Source: GWB2-37-7 sp049684915
GTDB lineage: Bacteria; Bacillota; Clostridia; Lutisporales; Lutisporaceae
Length of the DNA stretch: 8,780 nucleotides
Direction: 5' to 3'
Assembly (NCBI GenBank): GCA_049684915.1
Contig: JBAVGO010000184.1
Location: forward strand, 1 to 8,780
This document shows, in pieces, positions 1 to 7,200 of the stretch (position 1 is the first letter of the stretch; each line of letters starts with the position of its first letter). Both the position numbers and the translations under genes were made by a program. The notes beneath the pieces were generated by a model. That model was not told the DNA's origin, did no database searches, and was given only the letters and a program-made list of their open reading frames with translations.

Positions 1-6
1 GTATAA

Positions 7-40
7 GACCCTACTTGTAGCTTTCAGGTAGGGTCATTTT
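7..40 (+). terminator. Terminator-like hairpin upstream of the tad genes
   Basis: GACCCTAC (7-14) pairs perfectly with GTAGGGTC (28-35). The stem extends inward by T15-G27, T16-A26 and G17-C25, giving 11 bp with one G-T wobble and a 7-nt loop. The run ATTTT follows at 36-40. This is the shape of an intrinsic terminator with a short, imperfect T-tract. It most likely ends the transcript of a gene left of the window. I see no good promoter between it and tadE (41-84), so it may act as a partial terminator or attenuator inside a longer pilus operon rather than as its boundary. Confidence 0.65.
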
Positions 41-84
41 ACTAAAAAGCAGAATTCAAATCCATAGAAATGAGGGTAATACTT

Positions 85-465
85 ATGAAGCTAAATAAGA
101 AAGGACAATCCATAGTAGAGACTGCACTAATATTACCTATAATAATTCTGCTGCTTATGGGAATGTTTGAATTCTCCAGAATTTTTGGTTCTTACCTACT
201 GATAACATATACAGGAAGGGAAAGTGCCAGAATGGCGGCAGTAGGCAAAAGCGATGAGGAGATAATACAAAATGTCTACGAGAAATCTGGTTTGTTGGAT
301 TTGGCAAATCTTCAGATAACAATAACTCCTTCAGAGGTAAGAAATACTGGAGATGATGTAGGAGTTAAAATTAGATATAAGATTGTTATATATGCTCCAG
401 TAATTCAGAGCATTTTGCCCAACCCATTTTATGTGGAAACAAATACATACATGAGGGTGGAATAA
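85..465 (+). CDS. tadE: TadE-like minor pseudopilin
   Basis: Small 126-residue envelope protein of the TadE family, predicted to be a minor pseudopilin of the Flp/Tad pilus. The N-terminus MKLNKKGQSIVETALILP has a short basic leader, then G7 followed by Q8 and E12, the G/xxxxE pattern cut by type IV prepilin peptidases, then a hydrophobic helix at about residues 10-35. The rest is a small extracytoplasmic domain with beta-rich stretches. I chose ATG 85 because GAGGGT (72-77) lies 7 nt upstream. An in-frame ATG at 70 would add five residues but has no Shine-Dalgarno sequence. The stop is 2 bp before the next start, so the two genes are probably translated together. The peptidase that would process it is not in the window. 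Confidence 0.88.
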   Translation: MKLNKKGQSIVETALILPIIILLLMGMFEFSRIFGSYLLITYTGRESARMAAVGKSDEEIIQNVYEKSGLLDLANLQITITPSEVRNTGDDVGVKIRYKIVIYAPVIQSILPNPFYVETNTYMRVE

Positions 466-467
466 TC

Positions 468-1412
468 ATGAAAAAGATTGAAATAGTGCTTAAACATTTA
501 AAAAGTAAAAAAGGAAATAGTGCTATTATTTTCTTGTTGACTTCAACGCTGTTTATCGGAATGTTAGCCTTTATAACAGATGCAGGGATGATGTATCTAG
601 AGAAAAGCAGATTGCAAAATGCAGTGGATGCTATAGCTTTGGCTGCAATGCAGGATTATCCAAATGGTGAAGCAGCAATGCTTGCTCAAGCTTATCACTA
701 TGCAGATCTAAACAATGTTAATTCTGCCGATTTATTATTAAATTTATCGGATAGCAATAAAAGAATTACCGTAACTATAAATAAAAAGGTACAGATGTAT
801 TTTGCAAGAATTTTTGATATTACAGATGAAATGGTACAAGCTACAGCAAGTGCCAAAATAGGTACTATCGTAGCTGCTGATGGTATAAGACCATTTGCTG
901 TAGAGGAGCAAACCTTTGAGTTTGGCATGACTTATATCCTTAAAAAGGGAGCTTCTGATGCATACACAGGCAACTATGGAGCCTTAGCATTAGGGGGCAC
1001 TGGTGCAACAAACTATAAAAACAACCTACAATATGGTTACCATGGAGAAATAGGAATTGGAGACCTAGTTGAGATTGGCGAAGATATGGAGACCGAGCCA
1101 GGTAATATGGCTGGTCCTACCTATGAGGGTGTTAGTTATTTATTAGAACAGGATACTTGCACTAGTCACGATTTGACTAAACTGGAAAAGGATTGCTCTA
1201 GACTTATCGTGATACCGGTTATAGATTCATTTGATGTAGAAGGAAGAACCACTGTTAAAATAATGGGCTTCGTGAGCTTTTTTCTAGAGGAAACAACGTA
1301 TGATGGCGGTAAAACAGAGGTTAAAGGGAAGTTTATCAAAACCTTGGGACAAGGAGAGATAGACGAAACAGCTACAGGTTTTGGAATGTCGGGTGTAAAG
1401 CTGGTTGAGTGA
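468..1412 (+). CDS. tadG: TadG-like pilus assembly protein
   Basis: A 314-residue protein with the N-terminal TadE/TadG-like signature: a basic start, K15-G16-N17-S18, a single hydrophobic helix at about 18-40, then a segment rich in the family pattern LQNAVDAIALAA at about residues 52-63. The rest is a predicted extracytoplasmic domain of about 240 residues with a GALALGG-type motif and two cysteines (C231, C243) that could form a disulphide. I see no von Willebrand A domain, which some longer TadG proteins carry. GAGGGTGG (453-460) lies 7 nt before the ATG, overlapping the end of tadE. The family is known to sit in tad operons, but its exact task in pilus assembly is poorly defined. The location is inferred to be membrane-anchored and facing outward. 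Confidence 0.82.
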   Translation: MKKIEIVLKHLKSKKGNSAIIFLLTSTLFIGMLAFITDAGMMYLEKSRLQNAVDAIALAAMQDYPNGEAAMLAQAYHYADLNNVNSADLLLNLSDSNKRITVTINKKVQMYFARIFDITDEMVQATASAKIGTIVAADGIRPFAVEEQTFEFGMTYILKKGASDAYTGNYGALALGGTGATNYKNNLQYGYHGEIGIGDLVEIGEDMETEPGNMAGPTYEGVSYLLEQDTCTSHDLTKLEKDCSRLIVIPVIDSFDVEGRTTVKIMGFVSFFLEETTYDGGKTEVKGKFIKTLGQGEIDETATGFGMSGVKLVE

Positions 1413-1432
1413 GGATTGAAAGGGTGGGAGTC

Positions 1433-2176
1433 ATGGAGAATATCAACAAAAAAATTGCACTTGTTGCAATTGGTGCGGCACTTATTACAAGCTTTTTGAT
1501 TTATTTATATTTATCCGGTGTTGACAGCACAAGTAATACATCTAAAACAAAGACAGCTTATGTAGCTATGGAGGATATAGCTGCAAAGGTGGTAATAACT
1601 GATAAGATGATAACTCAAATCAAGGTTCCTTTAGATATAACACTTCCTATAGGAATTACTGATAAAAGTGAAATAATAGGCAAGATGACAAAAGAACGAA
1701 TCGTTAAGGGTGAAGCAATACTTGTTGAACGATTATATGAAGAAAAGATGACAACTATGCCCTATGTTATACCAAAGGGTATGAGAGCAGTGGCTATATC
1801 AGTAAATGAAATATCTCAGGTATCTACATTTATGACACCAGGAGATTATGTAGATATTATTGTAACCTACGAAGAAAAGGATAAGGACTTAGGTGGGCGA
1901 AAGATATATTATCCAAGGTATACCAAAGTGTTGATGCAAAATGTACAGATTCTTGGTATAGCTAGAAATTTAGATGAAGTAAACAAAACTGAGGGTGAAC
2001 TGCCTACAAGTGTTACTTTGGCTGTTTCTTTAATAGATGCAGAAAAGCTGGTACTTTCAGAGGAAAGCGGAACCTTGAGACTTGTATTACGACCTGCTAT
2101 GGATGATACAATAACAACTACACCAGGTGTAATCAGAGATGAGTTAATGACACCAAAGAGTAAAATGGAATTATAG
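1433..2176 (+). CDS. cpaB: CpaB/RcpC family pilus assembly protein (SAF domain)
   Basis: A 247-residue protein with one N-terminal membrane helix (about 8-29), then a SAF domain (about 41-103, opening TAYVAMEDI and containing IIGKMTKERIVKGEAIL), then the CpaB/RcpC C-terminal region (about 115-230; GMRAVAISVNE, PGDYVDIIVTYE). In Gram-negatives CpaB/RcpC works beside the secretin. Here there is no secretin, so a role at the membrane or cell wall is an inference. ATG 1433 is preferred: a GGGTGGGAG stretch (1422-1430) lies just upstream. A GTG at 1409 would add eight residues, overlap the tadG stop and lack a clear binding site. The gap to tadG is 20 bp and to cpaE 16 bp. Confidence 0.87.
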   Translation: MENINKKIALVAIGAALITSFLIYLYLSGVDSTSNTSKTKTAYVAMEDIAAKVVITDKMITQIKVPLDITLPIGITDKSEIIGKMTKERIVKGEAILVERLYEEKMTTMPYVIPKGMRAVAISVNEISQVSTFMTPGDYVDIIVTYEEKDKDLGGRKIYYPRYTKVLMQNVQILGIARNLDEVNKTEGELPTSVTLAVSLIDAEKLVLSEESGTLRLVLRPAMDDTITTTPGVIRDELMTPKSKMEL

Positions 2177-2192
2177 ATAAGAGGGTGGCATA

Positions 2193-3383
2193 ATGGAAAG
2201 AAAGATAAGAGTTATCATAGCTGACGATTCTGAACAAACACGTGAGAATATTCATGCGATATTTGGCTATGAAGAATCTATAGAAATAATAGGGGAAGCC
2301 AAAAATGGTGTAGAAGCTGTTTTGTTGGCAAGAGAAATGAGACCTGATGTTATACTTATGGATATAAACATGCCAGAAATGGATGGTATAAAAGCTACTA
2401 AGGCCATTACGGATGAGGGCTTAGAAGGCTCTATAATTATGATGTCCATCCAAGGTGAGAGAGAATATATAAAAAAAGCTATGTCAGCAGGAGCAAGAGA
2501 TTATGTTACAAAGCCCTTTGGAGTGAATGAACTTATAGAGACCATAAGAAGGGTTTTTCAAGTAGATCAAGCAAAAAAGAAAAAGATAGTCAATCCTATT
2601 TCTACATCAAAGCTGCAAACAAAGGTAATAAGCGTTTTTTCCACTAAGGGTGGTGTAGGAAAGACTACTATTGCTACCAATTTAGCAGTAGCAATAGCTG
2701 TTACTACCAATAAAAAGGTAGCACTATTGGACTTTGATTTACAGTTTGGCGATGTTGCTATTAGTCTTAATTTATACGTAAAAAATACCATTACAGAGCT
2801 TATAAAAGACATAAGTAATGTAGAGGCAGAAAATGACATGGTTGAAGAATACATGCTGACTCACTATTCAGGGGTTAAGGTTCTGGCTGCTCCTACAAAG
2901 CCGGAAAACGCTGAATATGTTAATTCAGAGCATATAAAGAAAATTATAGGGATATTGAAGGGAAGATTTGACTACATAATTATCGATACAGCTCAAGGCT
3001 TTGATGATACGGTAATAACAGCATTGGATGAATCAAATACAATATTATATATATCTACACTAGATCTTCCTTCTATTAAAAATACAAAAATTGGGCTGGA
3101 GGTTATGAAGACTCTTAACTATTCAAATGAAAAGGTTAGAGTAGTAGTAAATAAATCCAATGAAAGCTTTGGTATTAAGCATTTAGATTTTAAAGCAGCA
3201 TTAAATGTTGACCTGTGGGCAATTATTCCTGATGATTTGGCTTCTGTTGCAATCTCGGTAAATAATGGGCATCCTTTGGTATCGCACAGAAGATCCTCTG
3301 CTGTATCCAAACGTATTTACAAGCTGGCACAAACTATTGTGCAGGGTGAAAAATCTAAGCAAAGTGTATTCAAAATAGGTTAG
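2193..3383 (+). CDS. cpaE: CpaE/TadZ: receiver domain fused to ParA/MinD-type ATPase
   Basis: A 396-residue two-domain protein. Residues 5-122 are a response-regulator receiver domain with all the phosphorylation residues: D11/D12, phospho-acceptor D57 in LMDINMPEMDG, S85 and K107 before P108. A lysine-rich linker (128-144) leads to a ParA/MinD-type ATPase: deviant Walker A KGGVGKTT (152-159), A' motif DFDLQFGD (180-187) and Walker B IIID (262-265). CpaE/TadZ proteins localise the Tad machine, often to a pole. Many relatives have a degenerate receiver, but this one looks able to accept phosphate. No histidine kinase is encoded in the window, so the phosphate donor is unknown. GAGGGTGG (2181-2188) precedes the ATG. 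Followed by a 91-bp gap before cpaF. Confidence 0.9.
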   Translation: MERKIRVIIADDSEQTRENIHAIFGYEESIEIIGEAKNGVEAVLLAREMRPDVILMDINMPEMDGIKATKAITDEGLEGSIIMMSIQGEREYIKKAMSAGARDYVTKPFGVNELIETIRRVFQVDQAKKKKIVNPISTSKLQTKVISVFSTKGGVGKTTIATNLAVAIAVTTNKKVALLDFDLQFGDVAISLNLYVKNTITELIKDISNVEAENDMVEEYMLTHYSGVKVLAAPTKPENAEYVNSEHIKKIIGILKGRFDYIIIDTAQGFDDTVITALDESNTILYISTLDLPSIKNTKIGLEVMKTLNYSNEKVRVVVNKSNESFGIKHLDFKAALNVDLWAIIPDDLASVAISVNNGHPLVSHRRSSAVSKRIYKLAQTIVQGEKSKQSVFKIG

Positions 3384-3406
3384 CTTGTTTGGGAAGGTAT
3401 CTATGC

Positions 3407-3436
3407 CTGACTAAGTTGAAATAGAGTTGTTATAAT
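3407..3436 (+). promoter_or_regulatory. Candidate internal promoter upstream of cpaF
   Basis: In the 91-bp gap between cpaE and cpaF there is a perfect -10 hexamer TATAAT (3431-3436) directly preceded by TGT (3428-3430), an extended -10 element. CTGACT (3407-3412), 4/6 to TTGACA, lies 18 bp upstream. Transcription would start near 3443 and give a leader of about 30 nt before cpaF. The gap is unusually wide for this tightly packed operon, which supports a separate promoter for the motor and platform genes. Pattern-based only. Confidence 0.5.
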
Positions 3437-3474
3437 AAATATCTGATTTTGAATATACATAAGAGGTGACAAAT

Positions 3475-4815
3475 ATGAGCCTATTAAAAAGAATAGAACA
3501 GGAAAAGGGCGAGGTAAAAAGCGAGGGGAAGCAAAATTTAAAGGAAATAAAAAAAGAAGATCCTTATGCTGAAGTAAAAGGTCTGATACATAAAAAGATA
3601 ATAGATAAAGTAGATTCTAGTTTGCTTAATAATATAAATGAAGAGAAGAAAGTTAATGCTCAAATAGCTGAAATAGTTGAAGAAACATTAAAAGAGAAAG
3701 AAATATATATATCCAGAACGGAAAAACAAGATATTATAAATTATATTATTGATGAAACAATAGGCTTTGGACCTATAAGCAAATTTTTGATGGATGAGAG
3801 TGTATCTGAAGTAATGGTAAATGGACCAAAACAGGTATATGTAGAACGAAGTGGCAAGCTGCAGCTTACAGACGCAAGCTTTGAAGATAATAAACATGTA
3901 ATGAGGATAATAGAAAAGATTGTATCACCCTTAGGCAGAAGAATTGATGAAAGCTCTCCTATGGTTGATGCAAGACTGCCAGATGGCTCCAGAGTAAATG
4001 CTATTATACCTCCTCTTGCTCTTGATGGACCAACTATAACCATACGTAAGTTTTCAAAAAAGCCGCTGGAAATGAGCAGCTTAACAGGTTATGGAACTCT
4101 TACTCCTGAAATGGCTTTGTTTATTGAGGCATGTATAAAAGCAAGACTAAATATTGTTGTTTCAGGAGGTACAGGAAGTGGTAAAACAACAACCCTAAAC
4201 GTGCTGTCTTCCTTTATTCCATATGATGAACGTATTGTAACAATAGAGGATGCTGCAGAGCTGCAGCTTAGACAGGATCACGTAGTGAGGTTGGAAAGCA
4301 AGTCAGCCAATGTTGAAGGCAAGGGAGCTATAACTATAAGAGAGCTGGTTAAGAACTCTCTAAGAATGAGACCAGATAGAATAGTAATCGGTGAGGTTAG
4401 AGGCGGTGAAGCTTTGGATATGCTTCAGGCAATGAATACAGGTCATGATGGCTCCTTGACAACTGGTCACGCCAATTCACCAAGAGATATGCTGGCAAGA
4501 CTTGAGACCATGGTACTGATGTCAGGTATGGACTTGCCTGTAAGAGCTATAAGAGAGCAAGTATCCTCAGCTGTTGATGTAATTGTACAGCAGTCGAGAA
4601 TGAAGGATGGGACAAGAAAAATAACGCATATTACAGAGGTACAAGGGATAGAGAAAGATATAATAACCCTGCAGGATATATTTGTGTTTGTCGAGACTGG
4701 AACTGATGATAAGGGCAGAGTAATGGGACATTTCAAGTCTACTGGCATCAGACCAAAGTTTATGGATAAGCTGATAAACACAAGAATGCACTTGCCTGCA
4801 AATCTATTCGATTAA
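3475..4815 (+). CDS. cpaF: CpaF/TadA pilus assembly ATPase
   Basis: A 446-residue secretion ATPase of the type II/IV (VirB11-like) superfamily, the cytoplasmic motor of Tad pili. Residues 1-80 are charged and probably helical. The N-terminal domain follows (about 90-205, with IGFGPISKFL and ARLPDGSRVNAIIPP). The ATPase core has Walker A GGTGSGKTT (231-239), the acidic segment VTIEDAAELQL, Walker B RIVIGEVRGGEA (302-313) and a His box in GHDGSLTTGHANSP. All motor motifs look intact and the length is normal. The ATG at 3475 has AAGAGGTG (3461-3468) 6 nt upstream; a GTG at 3466 would fall inside that binding site. A likely promoter of its own lies upstream, and a large hairpin begins just past its stop codon. 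Confidence 0.95.
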   Translation: MSLLKRIEQEKGEVKSEGKQNLKEIKKEDPYAEVKGLIHKKIIDKVDSSLLNNINEEKKVNAQIAEIVEETLKEKEIYISRTEKQDIINYIIDETIGFGPISKFLMDESVSEVMVNGPKQVYVERSGKLQLTDASFEDNKHVMRIIEKIVSPLGRRIDESSPMVDARLPDGSRVNAIIPPLALDGPTITIRKFSKKPLEMSSLTGYGTLTPEMALFIEACIKARLNIVVSGGTGSGKTTTLNVLSSFIPYDERIVTIEDAAELQLRQDHVVRLESKSANVEGKGAITIRELVKNSLRMRPDRIVIGEVRGGEALDMLQAMNTGHDGSLTTGHANSPRDMLARLETMVLMSGMDLPVRAIREQVSSAVDVIVQQSRMKDGTRKITHITEVQGIEKDIITLQDIFVFVETGTDDKGRVMGHFKSTGIRPKFMDKLINTRMHLPANLFD

Positions 4816-4828
4816 GAATTTATATATA

Positions 4829-4915
4829 TATATGTTACGAAAAAAATTATTGTTCACAAAAGCAGTAGAAGCATCTGCTTTTGTATTATCGATAATGTAT
4901 TTTTTGTAACATATA
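4829..4915. repeat. Large imperfect inverted repeat (hairpin) between cpaF and tadB
   Basis: Bases 4829-4844 pair with 4900-4915 over 16 bp with one G-T wobble (TATATGTTACGAAAAA against TTTTTGTAACATATA, read 5' to 3'). ATTAT (4846-4850) pairs with ATAAT (4892-4896). ACAAAAGCAG (4856-4865) pairs perfectly with CTGCTTTTGT (4875-4884) around a 9-nt loop. In all, about 31 bp are paired in an 87-nt structure. A (TA)n tract lies at its left edge, and TTAAG occurs at both flanks (4812-4816 and 4918-4922). It could be an mRNA-stabilising or attenuating hairpin, a weak bidirectional terminator, or a small palindromic mobile element. There is no coding capacity. Confidence 0.7.
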
Positions 4916-4926
4916 AATTAAGGAAA

Positions 4927-4944
4927 ATGTTTTGTACAAAACAT
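4927..4944. promoter_or_regulatory. Perfect 18-bp palindrome before tadB, possible operator
   Basis: ATGTTTTGTACAAAACAT is fully self-complementary over 18 bp with no spacer. It lies 6 bp upstream of the tadB ribosome binding site and 20 bp before its ATG. A dyad of this kind without a loop fits a dimeric repressor site better than an RNA hairpin. A weak -10-like TATAAA (4912-4917) lies just upstream, so a bound protein could block a tadB promoter, but I find no matching -35. I do not recognise the binding protein. Confidence 0.45.
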
Positions 4945-4964
4945 ATATATGGAGGTGATGGGGA

Positions 4965-5930
4965 ATGTTAGGAGCGATTTTTTTCTTATCCTTTATTAGT
5001 ACTCTGATACTTGTTTATTATATTTATACAGCACTTTTTGACAAACGTGAAATAATTAAGCGTATGCAGCATTATTTAAACCCTGATAAAAATGTTGAAA
5101 AGTCTGATAAGGATTTTGGACTACCTTGGAGAGAAGGACTAAATGCTGTAGGGAAAACCATAGGAAAAAGTAAAATTGGCAACAAATATATGGTTAACTT
5201 AGAAACTCAGATTATACAAGCCCATATTATGCTTAAGGTAGAAGAGTTTATAACAATTGAGTTGATATCAAGCTTTGGCTTTCTAATTTTAGGCTTTCTT
5301 ATATTTAGTATTAAACTGCTGGCTCTACCTTTTGCATTTCTAGGATTTGTGGTACCTCTTATGCTAGTAAATATGAAGAAGAAAAGTATCTTGAAGAAAA
5401 TAGACCAGCAGCTACCTGATACAATCATGCTGCTTTCTAATTCATTAAAAGCTGGATACAGCTTTATGCAGGCGGTTGATGTAGCATCAAAAGAGCTTCC
5501 CCCTCCAATATCCTTAGAGTTCAAGCAGCTGCTTAAGGAAGTAAATCTAGGTGTTAACGCTGAAACAGCTCTGGAAAGCCTATCGGGTAGAGTACAGAGC
5601 GAGGATATGAAGCTTGTTATACTAGCAGTGCTTATACAAAGACAAATAGGAGGAAACTTATCAGAAATACTTGATAATATATCTGATACTATAAGATCAA
5701 GGATAAAGGTAAAGGGCGAAATTAGTGTACTTACAGCTCAAGGAAGAATATCTGGACTTATAATAAGCTTACTGCCTATAGGATTAGGATTTGGGCTATC
5801 CATAATGAATCCAAGCTATATAATGGTACTTTTTACTGAGCCTATGGGTTGGGCAATGCTAGGATTAGCAGTAATTATGGAAGCAACAGGGATATACCTC
5901 GTCAATAAGATAGTAAGGATTGAGGTGTAG
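4965..5930 (+). CDS. tadB: TadB-like pilus platform membrane protein (T2SSF domain)
   Basis: A 321-residue integral membrane protein of the type II secretion F superfamily, part of the inner-membrane platform on which CpaF acts. It has an N-terminal membrane helix (about 4-24), a cytoplasmic stretch, two membrane segments close together (about 97-135), the cytoplasmic T2SSF domain (about 148-265, opening LPDTIMLLSNSLKAGYSF and containing RQIGGNLSEILDNIS), and two C-terminal hydrophobic segments (about 264-312). GGAGGTG (4951-4957) is an excellent ribosome binding site 7 nt before the ATG. Its stop is 2 bp before tadC, so the paired platform proteins are probably co-translated. The 149-bp gap upstream carries palindromic structures that may set its expression apart from cpaF. 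Confidence 0.93.
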   Translation: MLGAIFFLSFISTLILVYYIYTALFDKREIIKRMQHYLNPDKNVEKSDKDFGLPWREGLNAVGKTIGKSKIGNKYMVNLETQIIQAHIMLKVEEFITIELISSFGFLILGFLIFSIKLLALPFAFLGFVVPLMLVNMKKKSILKKIDQQLPDTIMLLSNSLKAGYSFMQAVDVASKELPPPISLEFKQLLKEVNLGVNAETALESLSGRVQSEDMKLVILAVLIQRQIGGNLSEILDNISDTIRSRIKVKGEISVLTAQGRISGLIISLLPIGLGFGLSIMNPSYIMVLFTEPMGWAMLGLAVIMEATGIYLVNKIVRIEV

Positions 5931-5932
5931 CA

Positions 5933-6847
5933 ATGATTATTTTAATTACATTAGGGGTTTTTACTGTCATAGGGTGCACTATATTTTGGGTACTGAATGT
6001 ATTCTTCAGAGAGAAGATTGAAATACAGCAAAGAATTAATAAATATATTATCTCAAATGACAAGAATTCAATCTTAATAGAAGGCACATTATACGAAAGA
6101 CTCTTTCAGCCAATGTTTAGTGGATTAAATGGATTTATAGGAAGAGTTACTCCCAAGCACTATGTAGTACAGCTAGACAAATCCTTGAGAGAAGCAGGAA
6201 ATCCTATGAATCTCAATGCGAATTCCTGTATTTCAATGCAAATAGGTGCAATTATAATCGAAATTATTGGAGTTATTTCGATTTGGATTGCCTTTGCTGT
6301 ACCTGTTCCTAAAATAATGCTGATACTTGCTGCCCTAATAGGACTTACATATATATTTCCCGGGTTATATCTAAAACAGCTGATACAGGAAAGACAGCAT
6401 GAAATTGAAAAAAGTCTGCCTGATGTCATAGATTTACTTACAGTATCCATAGAAGCGGGTCTTAGCTTTGACGGAGCGATGTCAAAGCTTGCAGAAAAAA
6501 TGTCTGGGGTTTTAGTATCAGAATTTTCTATAGTACTGAAGGAAATGAAAATGGGAATATCCAAACGAGATGCACTAAAATCTATGATTGATAGAGTACC
6601 TCTAGCTAACCTTATAACCTTTGTTGGTGCTATTATTCAAGCCGATCAGCTTGGTGTTTCCATAGGTAATGTACTTAGGATACAGTCTAACCTTATGCGT
6701 CAGAAAAGAAGACAAAGGGCTTCTGAGTTAGCTATGAAAGCTCCAATAAAGATACTTTTCCCAATGATATTCTTTATAATGCCAACAATATTTATAGTTT
6801 TATTGGGACCAGTAATAATTAAATTAATACAAACTTTCGGCAACTAA
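5933..6847 (+). CDS. tadC: TadC-like pilus platform membrane protein (T2SSF domain)
   Basis: A 304-residue paralogue of TadB with the same plan: an N-terminal helix (about 2-25), a membrane pair around 96-150, a T2SSF domain (about 160-275, opening LPDVIDLLTVSIEAGLSF at 162 and containing ADQLGVSIGNVLRIQS), and a C-terminal hydrophobic segment (about 277-300). TadB and TadC are thought to form a heteromeric inner-membrane platform in Tad systems. GAGGTG (5922-5927) lies within the end of tadB, 5 nt before the ATG, so translation is coupled. The closing helix of about 24 residues ends in a short tail, TFGN. The DUF192 gene follows after 14 bp. Confidence 0.92.
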   Translation: MIILITLGVFTVIGCTIFWVLNVFFREKIEIQQRINKYIISNDKNSILIEGTLYERLFQPMFSGLNGFIGRVTPKHYVVQLDKSLREAGNPMNLNANSCISMQIGAIIIEIIGVISIWIAFAVPVPKIMLILAALIGLTYIFPGLYLKQLIQERQHEIEKSLPDVIDLLTVSIEAGLSFDGAMSKLAEKMSGVLVSEFSIVLKEMKMGISKRDALKSMIDRVPLANLITFVGAIIQADQLGVSIGNVLRIQSNLMRQKRRQRASELAMKAPIKILFPMIFFIMPTIFIVLLGPVIIKLIQTFGN

Positions 6848-6861
6848 GGAGGTTATAAGAG

Positions 6862-7200
6862 ATGTTGTATAATGTAAAAAAAGACAATCAAGTATTAGAG
6901 AATCTAAAGCTTGCCAACGGTTTCTTACAAAAATTTAAAGGTTTGATGGGACGAAAGAAATTGAGTAAATCGGAAGGGTTGATGCTTTTTTCCTGTAACA
7001 GCATACATACATGCTTTATGAGGTTTCCAATAGATGTAGTGTTTCTAAACATGGACTATGAGGTTATCGCCTTAAAAAAGGGTGTTAGACCATGGAGAAT
7101 GGTAAATTTCATAAAGAAAGCATACATCACAGTTGAAATGTCAGAAGGAACTATTGACTATAAGAATATAGAAGTAGGCGATTTACTCATTATAAAATAA
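6862..7200 (+). CDS. DUF192 family small protein
   Basis: A 112-residue protein matching the DUF192 family: FKGLMGRKKLSKSEGLMLF (25-43), then IHTCFMRFPIDVVFLN (48-63), the usual core of the family, and the C-terminal EMSEGTIDYKNIEVGDLLII. The biochemical function of this family is not established. I see no signal peptide or membrane helix, so it is probably cytoplasmic, whereas many family members are secreted. It is the last gene of the tad run, 14 bp after tadC, with AAGGAGG (6846-6852) 9 nt before its ATG. DUF192 genes are often found next to tad loci in Gram-positive bacteria, so a link with the pilus is plausible but unproven. Its stop codon abuts that of the convergent bioY gene. Confidence 0.85.
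   Translation: MLYNVKKDNQVLENLKLANGFLQKFKGLMGRKKLSKSEGLMLFSCNSIHTCFMRFPIDVVFLNMDYEVIALKKGVRPWRMVNFIKKAYITVEMSEGTIDYKNIEVGDLLIIK

Noticed and set aside
1..84. c-di-GMP riboswitch upstream of tadE
   Set aside because: Only a terminator-like hairpin is visible; none of the conserved aptamer core can be seen in the available 84 bases.
3416..3436. TTGAAA (3416-3421) as the -35 of the promoter before cpaF
   Set aside because: It lies only 9 bp from the TATAAT at 3431, and at 17-18 bp downstream there is no good -10. CTGACT at 3407 with the extended -10 fits better.
4467..4781. Antisense reading frames across cpaF, and similar ones over other tad genes
   Set aside because: They lie opposite strongly conserved coding sequence, lack ribosome binding sites and show no protein family features.
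4856..4906. Strong intrinsic terminator after cpaF
   Set aside because: The ACAAAAGCAG/CTGCTTTTGT stem has only four G-C-rich base pairs at its core and is followed by TATT rather than a T-run. The later six-T run follows an AT-only stem. It may attenuate but is not a clear terminator.
1..7200. A missing secretin (cpaC/rcpA) as an unusual loss
   Set aside because: Monoderm bacteria have no outer membrane, so absence of the secretin is expected in their tad loci.
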